The position numbers and the translations under genes are program-made. A stretch of DNA of 36,315 bases from a bacterium (lineage in GTDB: Bacteria > UBP6 > UBA1177). The stretch covers positions 1 to 36,315 of the forward strand of contig JAGCNV010000016.1 of the NCBI GenBank assembly GCA_017645765.1, written 5' to 3'. Position 1 is the stretch's first letter. Each line of letters begins with the position of its first letter. The notes beneath the pieces are model-generated. The model had not been told where the DNA came from. It worked only from the letters and a program-made list of their open reading frames with translations, and did no database searches. Positions 1-6,791 of the stretch are shown here, in pieces.

Positions 1-111
1 GAAATGGAACGAATGATCCTTGAATTTATTGAATATTATAACAACAGGCGAATTCAGAAAAAACTGAATTGGATGACACCTGTTGAATTTAGGTCTAAGA
101 GATGTTATTAA
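1..111 (+). CDS. IS3-family transposase, C-terminal fragment
   Basis: An open frame entering from the left edge reads 36 codons to a TAA at 109-111. It contains FIEYYNNRRIQKKLNWMTP followed by VEF, which is the typical end of the DDE integrase (rve) domain of IS3/IS150-family OrfB transposases. This enzyme cuts and joins DNA for transposition. Only the tail is in the window, so whether the gene is intact cannot be judged. Confidence 0.85.
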   Translation, partial: EMERMILEFIEYYNNRRIQKKLNWMTPVEFRSKRCY

Positions 112-140
112 ACTGTGTCCAAAAAAATGGGGTCAGAACA
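1..140 (+). mobile_element. Right end of an IS3-family insertion sequence
   Basis: The transposase stop is followed within 30 bp by TGTCC-A7-TGGGGTCAGAACA. Read from outside inwards, this begins TGTTCTGACCCCA, the style of terminal inverted repeat (5'-TG...) seen at IS3/IS150-type ends. I place the element's end at about 140. The left end, the target duplication and the exact boundary are not visible, so the end point is an inference. Confidence 0.6.
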
Positions 141-177
141 CTCCAGAGTGGCGAGGGACTTGGGAATCTTTTTCTAG

Positions 178-205
178 AAGGGGGGCTTCGGGCCCTCTTT
201 TTTTT
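178..205 (+). terminator. Intrinsic terminator, plus strand
   Basis: A run of G at 180-185 pairs with CCCTC at 193-197, and A178-A179 can extend the stem with T199-T200. The loop contains CTTCGGG. Eight T residues (198-205) follow directly, as in a rho-independent terminator. It would stop transcription coming from the IS element or from whatever the IS interrupted. Confidence 0.65.
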
Positions 206-227
206 GCTTTCAGACCTCTCCGAAAAG

Positions 228-255
228 TTGACTCTTTTTGAAAGAGGACTACCAT
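228..255 (+). promoter_or_regulatory. Putative sigma-70-type promoter for the small RNA
   Basis: TTGACT (228-233) and TACCAT (250-255) are 16 bp apart on the plus strand, just after a terminator and just before a folded region. A start near 262 would coincide with the first base of the closing helix described for the RNA at 262-422. The -35 box is good and the -10 box is only fair. Confidence 0.4.
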
Positions 256-261
256 TTTTGA

Positions 262-422
262 GCCTGCCCGGTGCGTGAGCTTGAGGCGTTAGAAGTTTTT
301 TCCTATTTAAATTTTGGGGTTTGTACTTACTACCGTGAAAGATGATCGGTTCGGCTTTCCCCACCTGTGAGCACAGGATAAAGCTTGTTTTGGGCCACGG
401 CTGCGGCGGGTTTCTTTTTTTT
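262..422 (+). ncRNA. Probable structured small RNA, about 160 nt, family not identified
   Basis: There is no credible protein gene here, but the two ends pair. Bases 262-272 (GCCTGCCCGGT) match 400-411 across 11 pairs, four of them G-U, with C404 bulged. The 3' arm runs into a T-rich tail (411-422, one C at 414), as in a terminator-ended RNA. An inner hairpin CCTGTGAGCACAGG lies at 364-377. A promoter-like pair sits exactly one start-site distance upstream. Length, paired ends and self-contained promoter and terminator would suit a housekeeping RNA such as 6S RNA. The 3' arm (CACGGCTGCGGCGG) faintly recalls the 3' end of E. coli 6S RNA, but this is a weak resemblance. I saw no SRP, tmRNA or RNase P signature. 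Confidence 0.4.
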
Positions 423-446
423 CCTGAAAATTCAGAGATTTTTAAA

Positions 447-2129
447 TTACTGCTTTTTCGAGCCTTTTTTCTGGCTTACAAGGTGCGTGTAGAGCGTTCT
501 TCTTATCTTTTTGGTTGAAGTTTTCTGGAATTCTTCGGGGTGAATCCTGATTTCCGAAATTTTTGCATACGCCGGAAGTGTCTCGTTGAGTTCGTCGCGG
601 TTCTGCTTCATGATTTCTGCAAGCTGCTCTTCCGTGACGTTTTCAGCTTTCATCTTGTCGTAATCGGGACAAACGAATGCGATAAGTCTTCCTTTGCCGC
701 CGTCGAGAACGAGCGATTCAGACACAAACGGCATATAGTTGATTTTGAGTTCGATCTCTTCGGGATAGATGTTCTGTCCTGAAGCGGAAAGGATCATGTT
801 TTTCAGTCTGCCGCAGATAAAAAGGAATCCGTCCTTGTCGATCCTGCCGAGGTCGCCGGTATGAAGCCAGCCTTCGCTGTCGAGGACTTCAGCAGTTTCC
901 TTCTCCATTTTGTAGTAGCCGCTCATTATGTTTTCGCCTTTGACGCAGATCTCACCTACTCCTTTTTTGTCGGGATTGTCGATTTTTGCAGTCAAGTAAG
1001 TCATGATCTTGCCGCAGCTGCCGATTTTGCGGTTGTCTGCATAGTCGGTGTACGCGATAAGCGGCGCGCACTCGGTCATTCCGTAACCGGTCGTGAACCT
1101 GACGCCTGATTTGAGAAGGAACGATTCGATTTTCGGGTTGAAAGCGGCTCCGCCAGAAATGACTTCGTAGCACTTTCCGCCGAAGAAATCGCTGATCCCC
1201 TTCCCTATTTTCTTCATTATTATCTGCCTGATGCCGGGAATCGCCATAAGAATCCTCATTTTCTTGGTCTCAAGCAGCGGACGGATCTTCGAAGTGTATA
1301 TTTTCTCAAGGATGAGCGGAACCGAAATGACAAGAAAGGGCTTGGCTTCGCCGAAAGCCTTGATAAGAATTTTCGGTGTCGGCGTTCTGCTCATGAAAAT
1401 TATGTGAAGTCCTCTTGCAACCTGAAGAAGAAAGTCGAAAGCGCATCCGAAACAGTGCGCCAGCGGAAGGAACGAAACCATCGCCTCCCCGCCTTTGGGA
1501 AGGGAATCAATGGCATACTGGATGTTCGCCATAAGACAGTTGTGCGAAATCATTACACCTTTTGAAAAACCGGTCGTCCCCGATGTGTAAACTATCGTCG
1601 CAAGATCGGTCTTTGCAGGAATTTCAAAAGAAAGCGTTTCTTTCGTAACAGCCTGTGTTTTAACAAAATTATCAATAATTCCGGCAACTTTTTCATTCAG
1701 ATTTTCTTCTTTTGAAAACGCTGCCGACATATCTTCGAGTTTGAAAACGGCCTCTATTTCCGGAAGCTGCGCGAAATCAAGTTTTTCTTCTATTATGAGT
1801 TCAGAAGCAAAAAACAGCTTTGAATCCGAGTGATTTACAAGATGGTGGATCTCTTCAGCCGTAAAATCGCTGAGAAGCGGAACGATTACAGCGCCGTAAG
1901 TCACTGTTGCAAGGTAGGTTACAGCCCAGTTTACCGAATTTTTGCCGCATAGAGCGATTTTGTCGCCTTTTTTTATCCCAAGACTTTTGAATATTTCATG
2001 CAACTCTTTTATTTTATTGGCAGTTTCGCCGAAAGTAAGAGGTTCAGAGCCATAATCGCTGAAACACGGTTTATTCCAATTCAGTTTAAAGGAATCTTCA
2101 AAAACTTTTACGAGATCTTCTTTCAACAT
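447..2129 (-). CDS. AMP-forming acyl-CoA synthetase (long-chain fatty-acid/aryl-CoA ligase family)
   Basis: The 560-residue protein is an ANL-superfamily ligase that adenylates a carboxylic acid with ATP and transfers it to coenzyme A. Visible motifs in order: the phosphate-binding loop YTSGTTGFSK (181-190), GYGMTE (348-353), GWLHTGDLG with the ribose-binding Asp (about 426), the hinge GRLKNMILSASGQNIYPEE (from 440), and a C-terminal TSTKKIRR whose Lys541 should be the catalytic lysine. It is full length for the family. The ATG is preceded by GGGAGGGAG and a very good promoter. The adenylation core resembles long-chain acyl-CoA synthetases, but substrate cannot be read from sequence, and an aryl acid is possible given the ammonia-lyase encoded divergently. 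The gene is single and points toward the IS end. Confidence 0.9.
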   Translation of the reverse strand: MLKEDLVKVFEDSFKLNWNKPCFSDYGSEPLTFGETANKIKELHEIFKSLGIKKGDKIALCGKNSVNWAVTYLATVTYGAVIVPLLSDFTAEEIHHLVNHSDSKLFFASELIIEEKLDFAQLPEIEAVFKLEDMSAAFSKEENLNEKVAGIIDNFVKTQAVTKETLSFEIPAKTDLATIVYTSGTTGFSKGVMISHNCLMANIQYAIDSLPKGGEAMVSFLPLAHCFGCAFDFLLQVARGLHIIFMSRTPTPKILIKAFGEAKPFLVISVPLILEKIYTSKIRPLLETKKMRILMAIPGIRQIIMKKIGKGISDFFGGKCYEVISGGAAFNPKIESFLLKSGVRFTTGYGMTECAPLIAYTDYADNRKIGSCGKIMTYLTAKIDNPDKKGVGEICVKGENIMSGYYKMEKETAEVLDSEGWLHTGDLGRIDKDGFLFICGRLKNMILSASGQNIYPEEIELKINYMPFVSESLVLDGGKGRLIAFVCPDYDKMKAENVTEEQLAEIMKQNRDELNETLPAYAKISEIRIHPEEFQKTSTKKIRRTLYTHLVSQKKGSKKQ

Positions 2130-2158
2130 ATCTCCCTCCCAAAAGCCAAATACCTGCC

Positions 2159-2187
2159 AAAATAGCGTTTTTCAGGCTGTGTGTCAA
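2159..2187 (-). promoter_or_regulatory. Promoter of the acyl-CoA synthetase gene
   Basis: On the minus strand a perfect TTGACA (2182-2187) stands 17 bp from TATTTT (2159-2164). Transcription would begin about 20-25 nt before the ATG at 2129. This is the clearest sigma-70-type promoter in the window. Confidence 0.7.
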
Positions 2188-2219
2188 CAATAGAACCGCT
2201 AATATTTATTGTTTTAAAC

Positions 2220-2247
2220 TGGACAAAAGAGCCTCTTCCTATATTAT
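2220..2247 (+). promoter_or_regulatory. Putative promoter of the lipoprotein-lyase-Fic-flavodoxin operon
   Basis: TGGACA (2220-2225) and TATTAT (2242-2247) are separated by 16 bp. The predicted start near 2254 lies downstream of the first in-frame ATG (2246), so it supports the second ATG (2282) as the true lipoprotein start. It is divergent from the ligase promoter, and the two share a 116-bp region. Confidence 0.45.
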
Positions 2248-2281
2248 GCCGCGTTTTATTAAGTTTTTTGGTCAAAGCAAT

Positions 2282-3646
2282 ATGAAAAAGATTATTCTTT
2301 CAGCTTTAGCACTAATTTTATTGGCATTTTTAGTTTCTTGCGAAGATTCCGCCCTGCCCGATCTGCCGGAGATGGATGAGTCGATGGATGTCGATGCTTT
2401 TGAAATCGGTGACGAGGATGCAACTCCCGGTTCCGAGTCAGAACCTGATGAGGAAAACGGCGGAAACGATGCGGATAACCAGGAAACTCCTGATTCTGAG
2501 AGTCCCGATTCCGAAAAACCGGATACTGAAACTCCGTATGAAACGCCTGAAACTCCCGACGAAGAAGTTTCTGAACATGAGATAGCGGCTTCACACCTCA
2601 TTGTGGCGACAGTCGGCGGATACGACGTTCCGATGAGCGGTCACGTTTACTATGCAAAAGATGAAAAACTCGACACTTTTAAGGAAATTCCGGTTGACGG
2701 CGGCATGGGAAGTTCAGACGGCGCAGATCTCAATGCAGCTGCATGGGAAAACGGTTTCGCAGTTGTCGGAAGGCACGATTCTTCTTCTCTTTACTTTTTC
2801 ACACGGAATTTTGAATTTGAGCAGGAAATTCAAGTAAAACCAGATACTTACATAAACATGCAGGACATGGTTCATAACCCGTTCAAAGATGAATTCATCG
2901 TTTCGGCCCTCAATTTCGATACCGATTCAAAAACGGTCTTTTCCAACAAGCTCTTCATCTTCAAAAAAGATTCGCCGGAAACGGCATCAACACTGGAAAT
3001 AAGCGATAACGAGTCGGCAAGCCCTGCAAAAATGAAGGTCGTCGGCAAAAAACTTTTCGTTGCACTGCAGAACCTCGAAAACAACACTTCGGCAAAAGGC
3101 GAAATCGCAGTTGTTGACCTTGAAAATTATTCGGTCGAAAGGATAACTCTTCCGACAACGAACCCGACAGGAAAGATCGAATACAACAAAAATGTCGATA
3201 AAAACCACATCTATCTTACGACGACCGGTAACTGGAAACAGGGTGACGGTGCACTTCTTCAAGTAAATATCGACACTTACGAAGTTAAGAAAGTTCTAAG
3301 CGAATCTGAAGAGGAAAACAATATTCTTGACGGTGATTTCGTCGATCTCTCGATTGCCGATAACGGTGATTTTTACATCATTTTTTCAAATAATATCCTC
3401 TACAATGACAACAGTCTGCTGCTTTACAAACCGAAAGAAGGCAACATTTCAAAAATAGATTCCAAAATCAACGCATTTGCGGCAAATCCGATCGATTACA
3501 GCTCTGTCAGCGGAAAAATTTACTATTTTGTCGATGAAAAATCGGATACTTACCTGAAATCTTTCGATACGAAGACAAAGGCTGACGAGAAGATTCTTCT
3601 TGATTTCGGTCCTGCCGCGTTAAGAGTGAAATACGACTACAAGTGA
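2282..3646 (+). CDS. Surface lipoprotein with acidic Pro/Glu/Ser/Thr linker and propeller-like body
   Basis: Reading from the ATG at 2282 gives a classic lipoprotein signal (MKKIILSALALILLAFLVSC, Cys20). An in-frame ATG at 2246 would add 12 residues ahead of a normal signal and precedes the predicted transcription start, so I reject it. After the Cys comes a strongly acidic linker of about 80 residues made of repeated (D/E)(S/T)P and PET units, which probably holds the body away from the membrane. The remaining ~350 residues have short alternating hydrophobic strands and recurring YFF/DLS/YYF patterns like a beta-propeller. No catalytic motif is visible and I do not recognise the family. It is first in a tight operon, 7 bp before the ammonia-lyase. 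Confidence 0.8.
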   Translation: MKKIILSALALILLAFLVSCEDSALPDLPEMDESMDVDAFEIGDEDATPGSESEPDEENGGNDADNQETPDSESPDSEKPDTETPYETPETPDEEVSEHEIAASHLIVATVGGYDVPMSGHVYYAKDEKLDTFKEIPVDGGMGSSDGADLNAAAWENGFAVVGRHDSSSLYFFTRNFEFEQEIQVKPDTYINMQDMVHNPFKDEFIVSALNFDTDSKTVFSNKLFIFKKDSPETASTLEISDNESASPAKMKVVGKKLFVALQNLENNTSAKGEIAVVDLENYSVERITLPTTNPTGKIEYNKNVDKNHIYLTTTGNWKQGDGALLQVNIDTYEVKKVLSESEEENNILDGDFVDLSIADNGDFYIIFSNNILYNDNSLLLYKPKEGNISKIDSKINAFAANPIDYSSVSGKIYYFVDEKSDTYLKSFDTKTKADEKILLDFGPAALRVKYDYK

Positions 3647-3653
3647 GGGATAA

Positions 3654-5228
3654 ATGAAAATTGTAAACGGAAACAATCTGACAATCGAAGATGTGTGCGA
3701 TGTCGCATATAAAAACGAGGAAGTCGCACTCCCGGAAGAACGCGAATTCTGGGAAACTTTAGAAAAATCACGGAAATTCCTGGAAGATTACGTAAAAACC
3801 GGCGTTCCGGTATATGGCGTTACGACCGATTTCGGCGACAGCTGCGACAACCAGATAAGCATTGACAAGGCGGGCGAGCTCCAGCGGACGATCTGCACTT
3901 ACCACGGAATCGGTTTGGGTCCGAAATTCAGTCGCGAAACGGGTAGGGCGGTAGTGCTTGCACGCCTCAACAGCAATGTGAAAGGCGGTCACTCGGCAAT
4001 CAGGCCTGAACTTGCCAAAATGATGCTCACTCTTCTCAATAAAGACATAATCCCGGTGATTCCGCAGCTTGGTTCGGTCGGCGCTTCGGGCGATTTGACA
4101 CCGCTCAGCTACCTTGCGGCTGTCATCATGGGGGAACGCGATGTTTACTACAAAGGAAAAATCGTTCCGACGGCTGAGGCTTTTAAAGCGGAAGGGATAA
4201 AACCGCTTCCGATCGAAGCAAAAGAAGGTTTAGCCCTTATGAACGGAACGAGCGTAATGAGCGCAGTCGCCTCTCTTGCTTGGAAAAAAGCGGAAAGATT
4301 AGCCAGAATTTCAGACTTTTTAACCGCTGTAACATCTGAAATCACGCAGGGAAAGGACACCCCTTTCGCCGAAAAGGTGAGCGAAATCAAAAATCACCGC
4401 GGACAGTGCGACTCTGCGGCATATATACGCGAAATCATTAAAGATTCGAAACGCGTTTTCAGATACGAGGATTTCCTTAAAAACAAAATCGATTCGATCG
4501 AAAACAAAGGCTTCATCAAGCAGCAGAATAAGATCCAGGACAGATATTCCATCCGCTGCGCACCACAAATCTCTGGAGTTTACCGTGACACTTTGCGCTT
4601 TGCCCGTGATCTCATAACGGAAGAACTCAATTCCGCGAACGACAATCCGCTTGTCGATATCGAAAGCGGCAGACTTTTCAACACCGGAAACTTTTACGGC
4701 GGCCACATCTGCGCTGCATGCGACTACCTGCGGACGGCACTTGCCAATATCGCCGACCTTTCCGACAAACAGGCCGAAGTCATAATCGACGGCAAATTCA
4801 ACGGACTCACCGAAAACCTGATTCCGTTTACGCCGGAAAATCATCCGAGAGCGGGACTGAGGCTAGGTTTCAAGGCAGTCCAGATAACGATAAGCGCGAT
4901 ACGCGGCGAAGTCATGACCTACTCCTTCCCAGTCAGCATAACAAGTGCTCCGACAGAGGCTTTGAATCAGGACAAAGTTTCGATGGGAACGATCTCCGCT
5001 CGCAAACTTGCCGAGCAGACCGACCTCGTATTTTTACAGTTCGCAGCTCACATTCTCGCCGCAATGCAGGCGGTAGACCTCGCAGGAAAAGACGAATTTT
5101 CCTCATTCACGCAGAAAATCCACGCCGAAATCCGCAAAATCAGCGCATTCGTTGAAGACGACCGCGCACTCGACAAAGAAGCCGAAGCAGTCGCGGAATG
5201 GCTGAAAGAGACTGAGATTTTCGGATAA
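3654..5228 (+). CDS. Aromatic amino acid / histidine ammonia-lyase family enzyme (MIO-dependent)
   Basis: The 524-residue protein is full length for the HAL/PAL/TAL family, which eliminates ammonia from His, Phe or Tyr to give urocanate, cinnamate or coumarate. Ala144-Ser145-Gly146 in SVGASGDLTPLSYLA forms the MIO cofactor. Tyr54 (VYGVTTDFG), Asn197 (NGTS), YSIRCAPQ (298-305) and NSANDNP (326-332) are the expected active-site segments. The selectivity pair following LQR reads Tyr83-His84, where histidine lyases have Ser-His, tyrosine lyases His-Leu and phenylalanine lyases Phe-Leu, so the substrate is open. No hutU, hutI or hutG gene is nearby, which argues against ordinary histidine degradation. 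An aminomutase is another possibility. A GAGGGA ribosome site precedes the ATG. Confidence 0.88.
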   Translation: MKIVNGNNLTIEDVCDVAYKNEEVALPEEREFWETLEKSRKFLEDYVKTGVPVYGVTTDFGDSCDNQISIDKAGELQRTICTYHGIGLGPKFSRETGRAVVLARLNSNVKGGHSAIRPELAKMMLTLLNKDIIPVIPQLGSVGASGDLTPLSYLAAVIMGERDVYYKGKIVPTAEAFKAEGIKPLPIEAKEGLALMNGTSVMSAVASLAWKKAERLARISDFLTAVTSEITQGKDTPFAEKVSEIKNHRGQCDSAAYIREIIKDSKRVFRYEDFLKNKIDSIENKGFIKQQNKIQDRYSIRCAPQISGVYRDTLRFARDLITEELNSANDNPLVDIESGRLFNTGNFYGGHICAACDYLRTALANIADLSDKQAEVIIDGKFNGLTENLIPFTPENHPRAGLRLGFKAVQITISAIRGEVMTYSFPVSITSAPTEALNQDKVSMGTISARKLAEQTDLVFLQFAAHILAAMQAVDLAGKDEFSSFTQKIHAEIRKISAFVEDDRALDKEAEAVAEWLKETEIFG

Positions 5229-5243
5229 AAACAAGGAGTCGAA

Positions 5244-6215
5244 ATGAGTTACAGACCACCGTTTGAAATCACGGCGAAAGCGATAAATCTTATTTCGGAG
5301 ATTTCGGCGCAGCTTGAGCGTTTTTCCATCGCGATGGAGCAGGGCGACAGCGTGCAGCTCCGCAAAATTAATCGCATGAAAACTATTCACGGTACTTTGG
5401 CGATAGAAGGGAACTCTCTTTCCGAAGAGCAGGTAACGGCTTTAATCGAAGGAAAGCCTGTGATCGCTCCGCTGCGTGAGGTTCAGGAAGTGCGGAATGC
5501 AATTCTGGCTTACGGGCAGTTTATGAAATTCGACCCTTACAATGTGGAAGAGCTGCTCAAAGCGCACGGCATTTTTGCTTGGGGACTCGTGGATAACCCT
5601 GGACATTTCAGAAAAGGCGGAGTCTGCGTCATGGGCAAGGACGGAATCAGACATGTTGCGCCTCCGGCACATCGGGTTCCTTTTCTGATTTCCGACCTGT
5701 TTGACTGGGTAAAAAAATCGGAAGATCACATTCTGATAAAAAGCAGCGTTTTTCACTATGAGTTTGAGTTTATTCACCCTTTTCCTGATGGTAACGGCAG
5801 AATGGGGCGTTTCTGGCAGTCACGGCTCCTCGCAGAGTGGAATCCGGTGTTTGAGTATATTCCGGTTGAGAACATGATCCGCGAAAATCAGGCTGATTAT
5901 TACAAGGCGATCGAGCGCAGTACTGATGAAAATGATTCAGGAATTTTTGCAGAATTCATGTTGCAGACAATTCTTGATACAATAAAAAAGCATAAGAAAA
6001 AGGTGACTGCAAAAGTGACTGTAAAGGTGACTGCAAATCAGCAGAAAATTATTTCTGCAATAAACGAAAACCCGTATATTACGCAGGAAGAGCTTTCAAA
6101 GAAAGTCGGAATTGCCATAAAAAATATTAAGGAAAATATGAAAAAGTTGCAGGAACAGGGCATTATCCGCCGCATCGGCGCAGACAAAAACGGTCACTGG
6201 GAAATAGTGAAATAA
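5244..6215 (+). CDS. Fic-domain protein, class II (AMPylator type), with C-terminal winged helix
   Basis: Fic enzymes usually transfer AMP from ATP to a hydroxyl of a target protein. The catalytic loop is complete: HPFPDGNGRMGR (178-189), with His178 the general base. The N-terminal inhibitory helix matches (S/T)xxxE(G/N) at Thr51-LAI-Glu55-Gly56, so activity should be self-restrained, as in class II Fic proteins. Residues about 264-323 form a winged-helix DNA-binding domain (ITQEELSKKVGIAIKNIKEN, IIRRIG). The two parts are joined by a lysine/valine/threonine linker encoded by a 12-nt repeat. A good AAGGAG site lies 15 bp after the lyase stop. The domain set is like the common Fic/DUF4172-like proteins that may regulate transcription as well. 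Target unknown. Confidence 0.92.
   Translation: MSYRPPFEITAKAINLISEISAQLERFSIAMEQGDSVQLRKINRMKTIHGTLAIEGNSLSEEQVTALIEGKPVIAPLREVQEVRNAILAYGQFMKFDPYNVEELLKAHGIFAWGLVDNPGHFRKGGVCVMGKDGIRHVAPPAHRVPFLISDLFDWVKKSEDHILIKSSVFHYEFEFIHPFPDGNGRMGRFWQSRLLAEWNPVFEYIPVENMIRENQADYYKAIERSTDENDSGIFAEFMLQTILDTIKKHKKKVTAKVTVKVTANQQKIISAINENPYITQEELSKKVGIAIKNIKENMKKLQEQGIIRRIGADKNGHWEIVK
6003..6038 (+). repeat. Three 12-nt tandem repeats inside the Fic gene
   Basis: Three near-identical units GTGACTG(C/T)AAA(A/G/T) encode the KVTAKVTVKVTA linker between the Fic and winged-helix domains. The unit length is a multiple of three, so slippage would change linker length without shifting the frame. Confidence 0.85.
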
Positions 6216-6239
6216 AAAACGTGCGATAAGGAGGCAGAC

Positions 6240-6722
6240 ATGGGAAAAACACTGGTGATTTACTTTTCGGCTGGCGGTCACACGAAGGTGAAAGCCATCC
6301 AGCTTGCTGAGGCTGTCGGAGCCGATATTTTCGAAATCGAGCCGCTGAAGAAGTACACGAAAGCCGATCTTCTGTGGATGAATCCGCTTTCAAGAAGTTT
6401 CCGCGAAGTGGCGACACGCAAAAGCAAAAGACCGGAAATAGTTGATAAAGAGCTTGATTTAACAGGTTATGACAAGATTTTTCTCGGTTTTCCGATCTGG
6501 GGCTGGGCAGCACCGTCAATCGTCAACGCTTTTTTGGAAAAGCACGATTTTTCGGGCAAAACTATCGTCGTTTTCGCGACAAGCGGCGGCACAACAAATC
6601 TTGATGGCAGCCTGAAATCCCTTAAGCCTTCCCTTTCGGAAACTACGATCATCAAAGAAGGCAGAGTTCTCAACGGAGAGTGGACGAAAGAGAAACTCGC
6701 TGACTGGGCGAAAGGTGTTTAG
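6240..6722 (+). CDS. Flavodoxin
   Basis: The 160-residue protein has the flavodoxin fold pattern. It starts with a beta strand (TLVIYF) and an FMN phosphate loop Ser10-Ala-Gly-Gly-His-Thr15, then YDKIFLGFPIWGWAAPSIVNAF (about 77-98, the aromatic loop over FMN) and TIVVFATSGGT. It matches the short 'flavodoxin_4' type often annotated as NAD(P)H-dependent or general electron-transfer flavodoxin. It would be a soluble one- or two-electron carrier. It is the last gene of the + operon, 24 bp after the Fic gene, with a strong AAGGAGG site. Its partner is not evident, since none of the other operon genes is a redox enzyme. Confidence 0.9.
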   Translation: MGKTLVIYFSAGGHTKVKAIQLAEAVGADIFEIEPLKKYTKADLLWMNPLSRSFREVATRKSKRPEIVDKELDLTGYDKIFLGFPIWGWAAPSIVNAFLEKHDFSGKTIVVFATSGGTTNLDGSLKSLKPSLSETTIIKEGRVLNGEWTKEKLADWAKGV

Positions 6723-6736
6723 ATTATTGGTGTTTT

Positions 6737-6765
6737 GTAGAGACGTCATATTATGGCGTCTCTAC
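6737..6765. repeat. 29-nt palindromic repeat, copy 1
   Basis: Arms GTAGAGACG (6737-6745) and CGTCTCTAC (6757-6765) are exact inverted complements. The inner bases CATA/TATG also pair, leaving almost no loop. It sits between the convergent flavodoxin and mutase genes and could act as a two-way terminator. The same element occurs at 17382-17408 and 17428-17453. It belongs to the style of short dispersed REP-like palindromes. Confidence 0.85.
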
Positions 6766-6791
6766 GTTAATTCGTTGAATTTATTCAGAAT

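Noticed and set aside
95-364. 89-codon minus-strand ORF beside the IS end
   Set aside because: It crosses the IS boundary, the terminator and the RNA-like region. It has a low-complexity basic composition and no ribosome site or recognisable fold.
4320-4844. 174-codon minus-strand ORF inside the ammonia-lyase gene
   Set aside because: The plus frame has the lyase active-site motifs throughout this stretch. The opposite frame shows no family features.
3654-5228. Histidine-utilisation (hut) operon
   Set aside because: Only the lyase is present; urocanase, imidazolonepropionase and formiminoglutamase are missing, and the selectivity pair is not Ser-His.
6003-6038. CRISPR-like or regulatory repeat
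   Set aside because: The repeats are 12-nt, in frame, without spacers, and encode a linker in the Fic protein.
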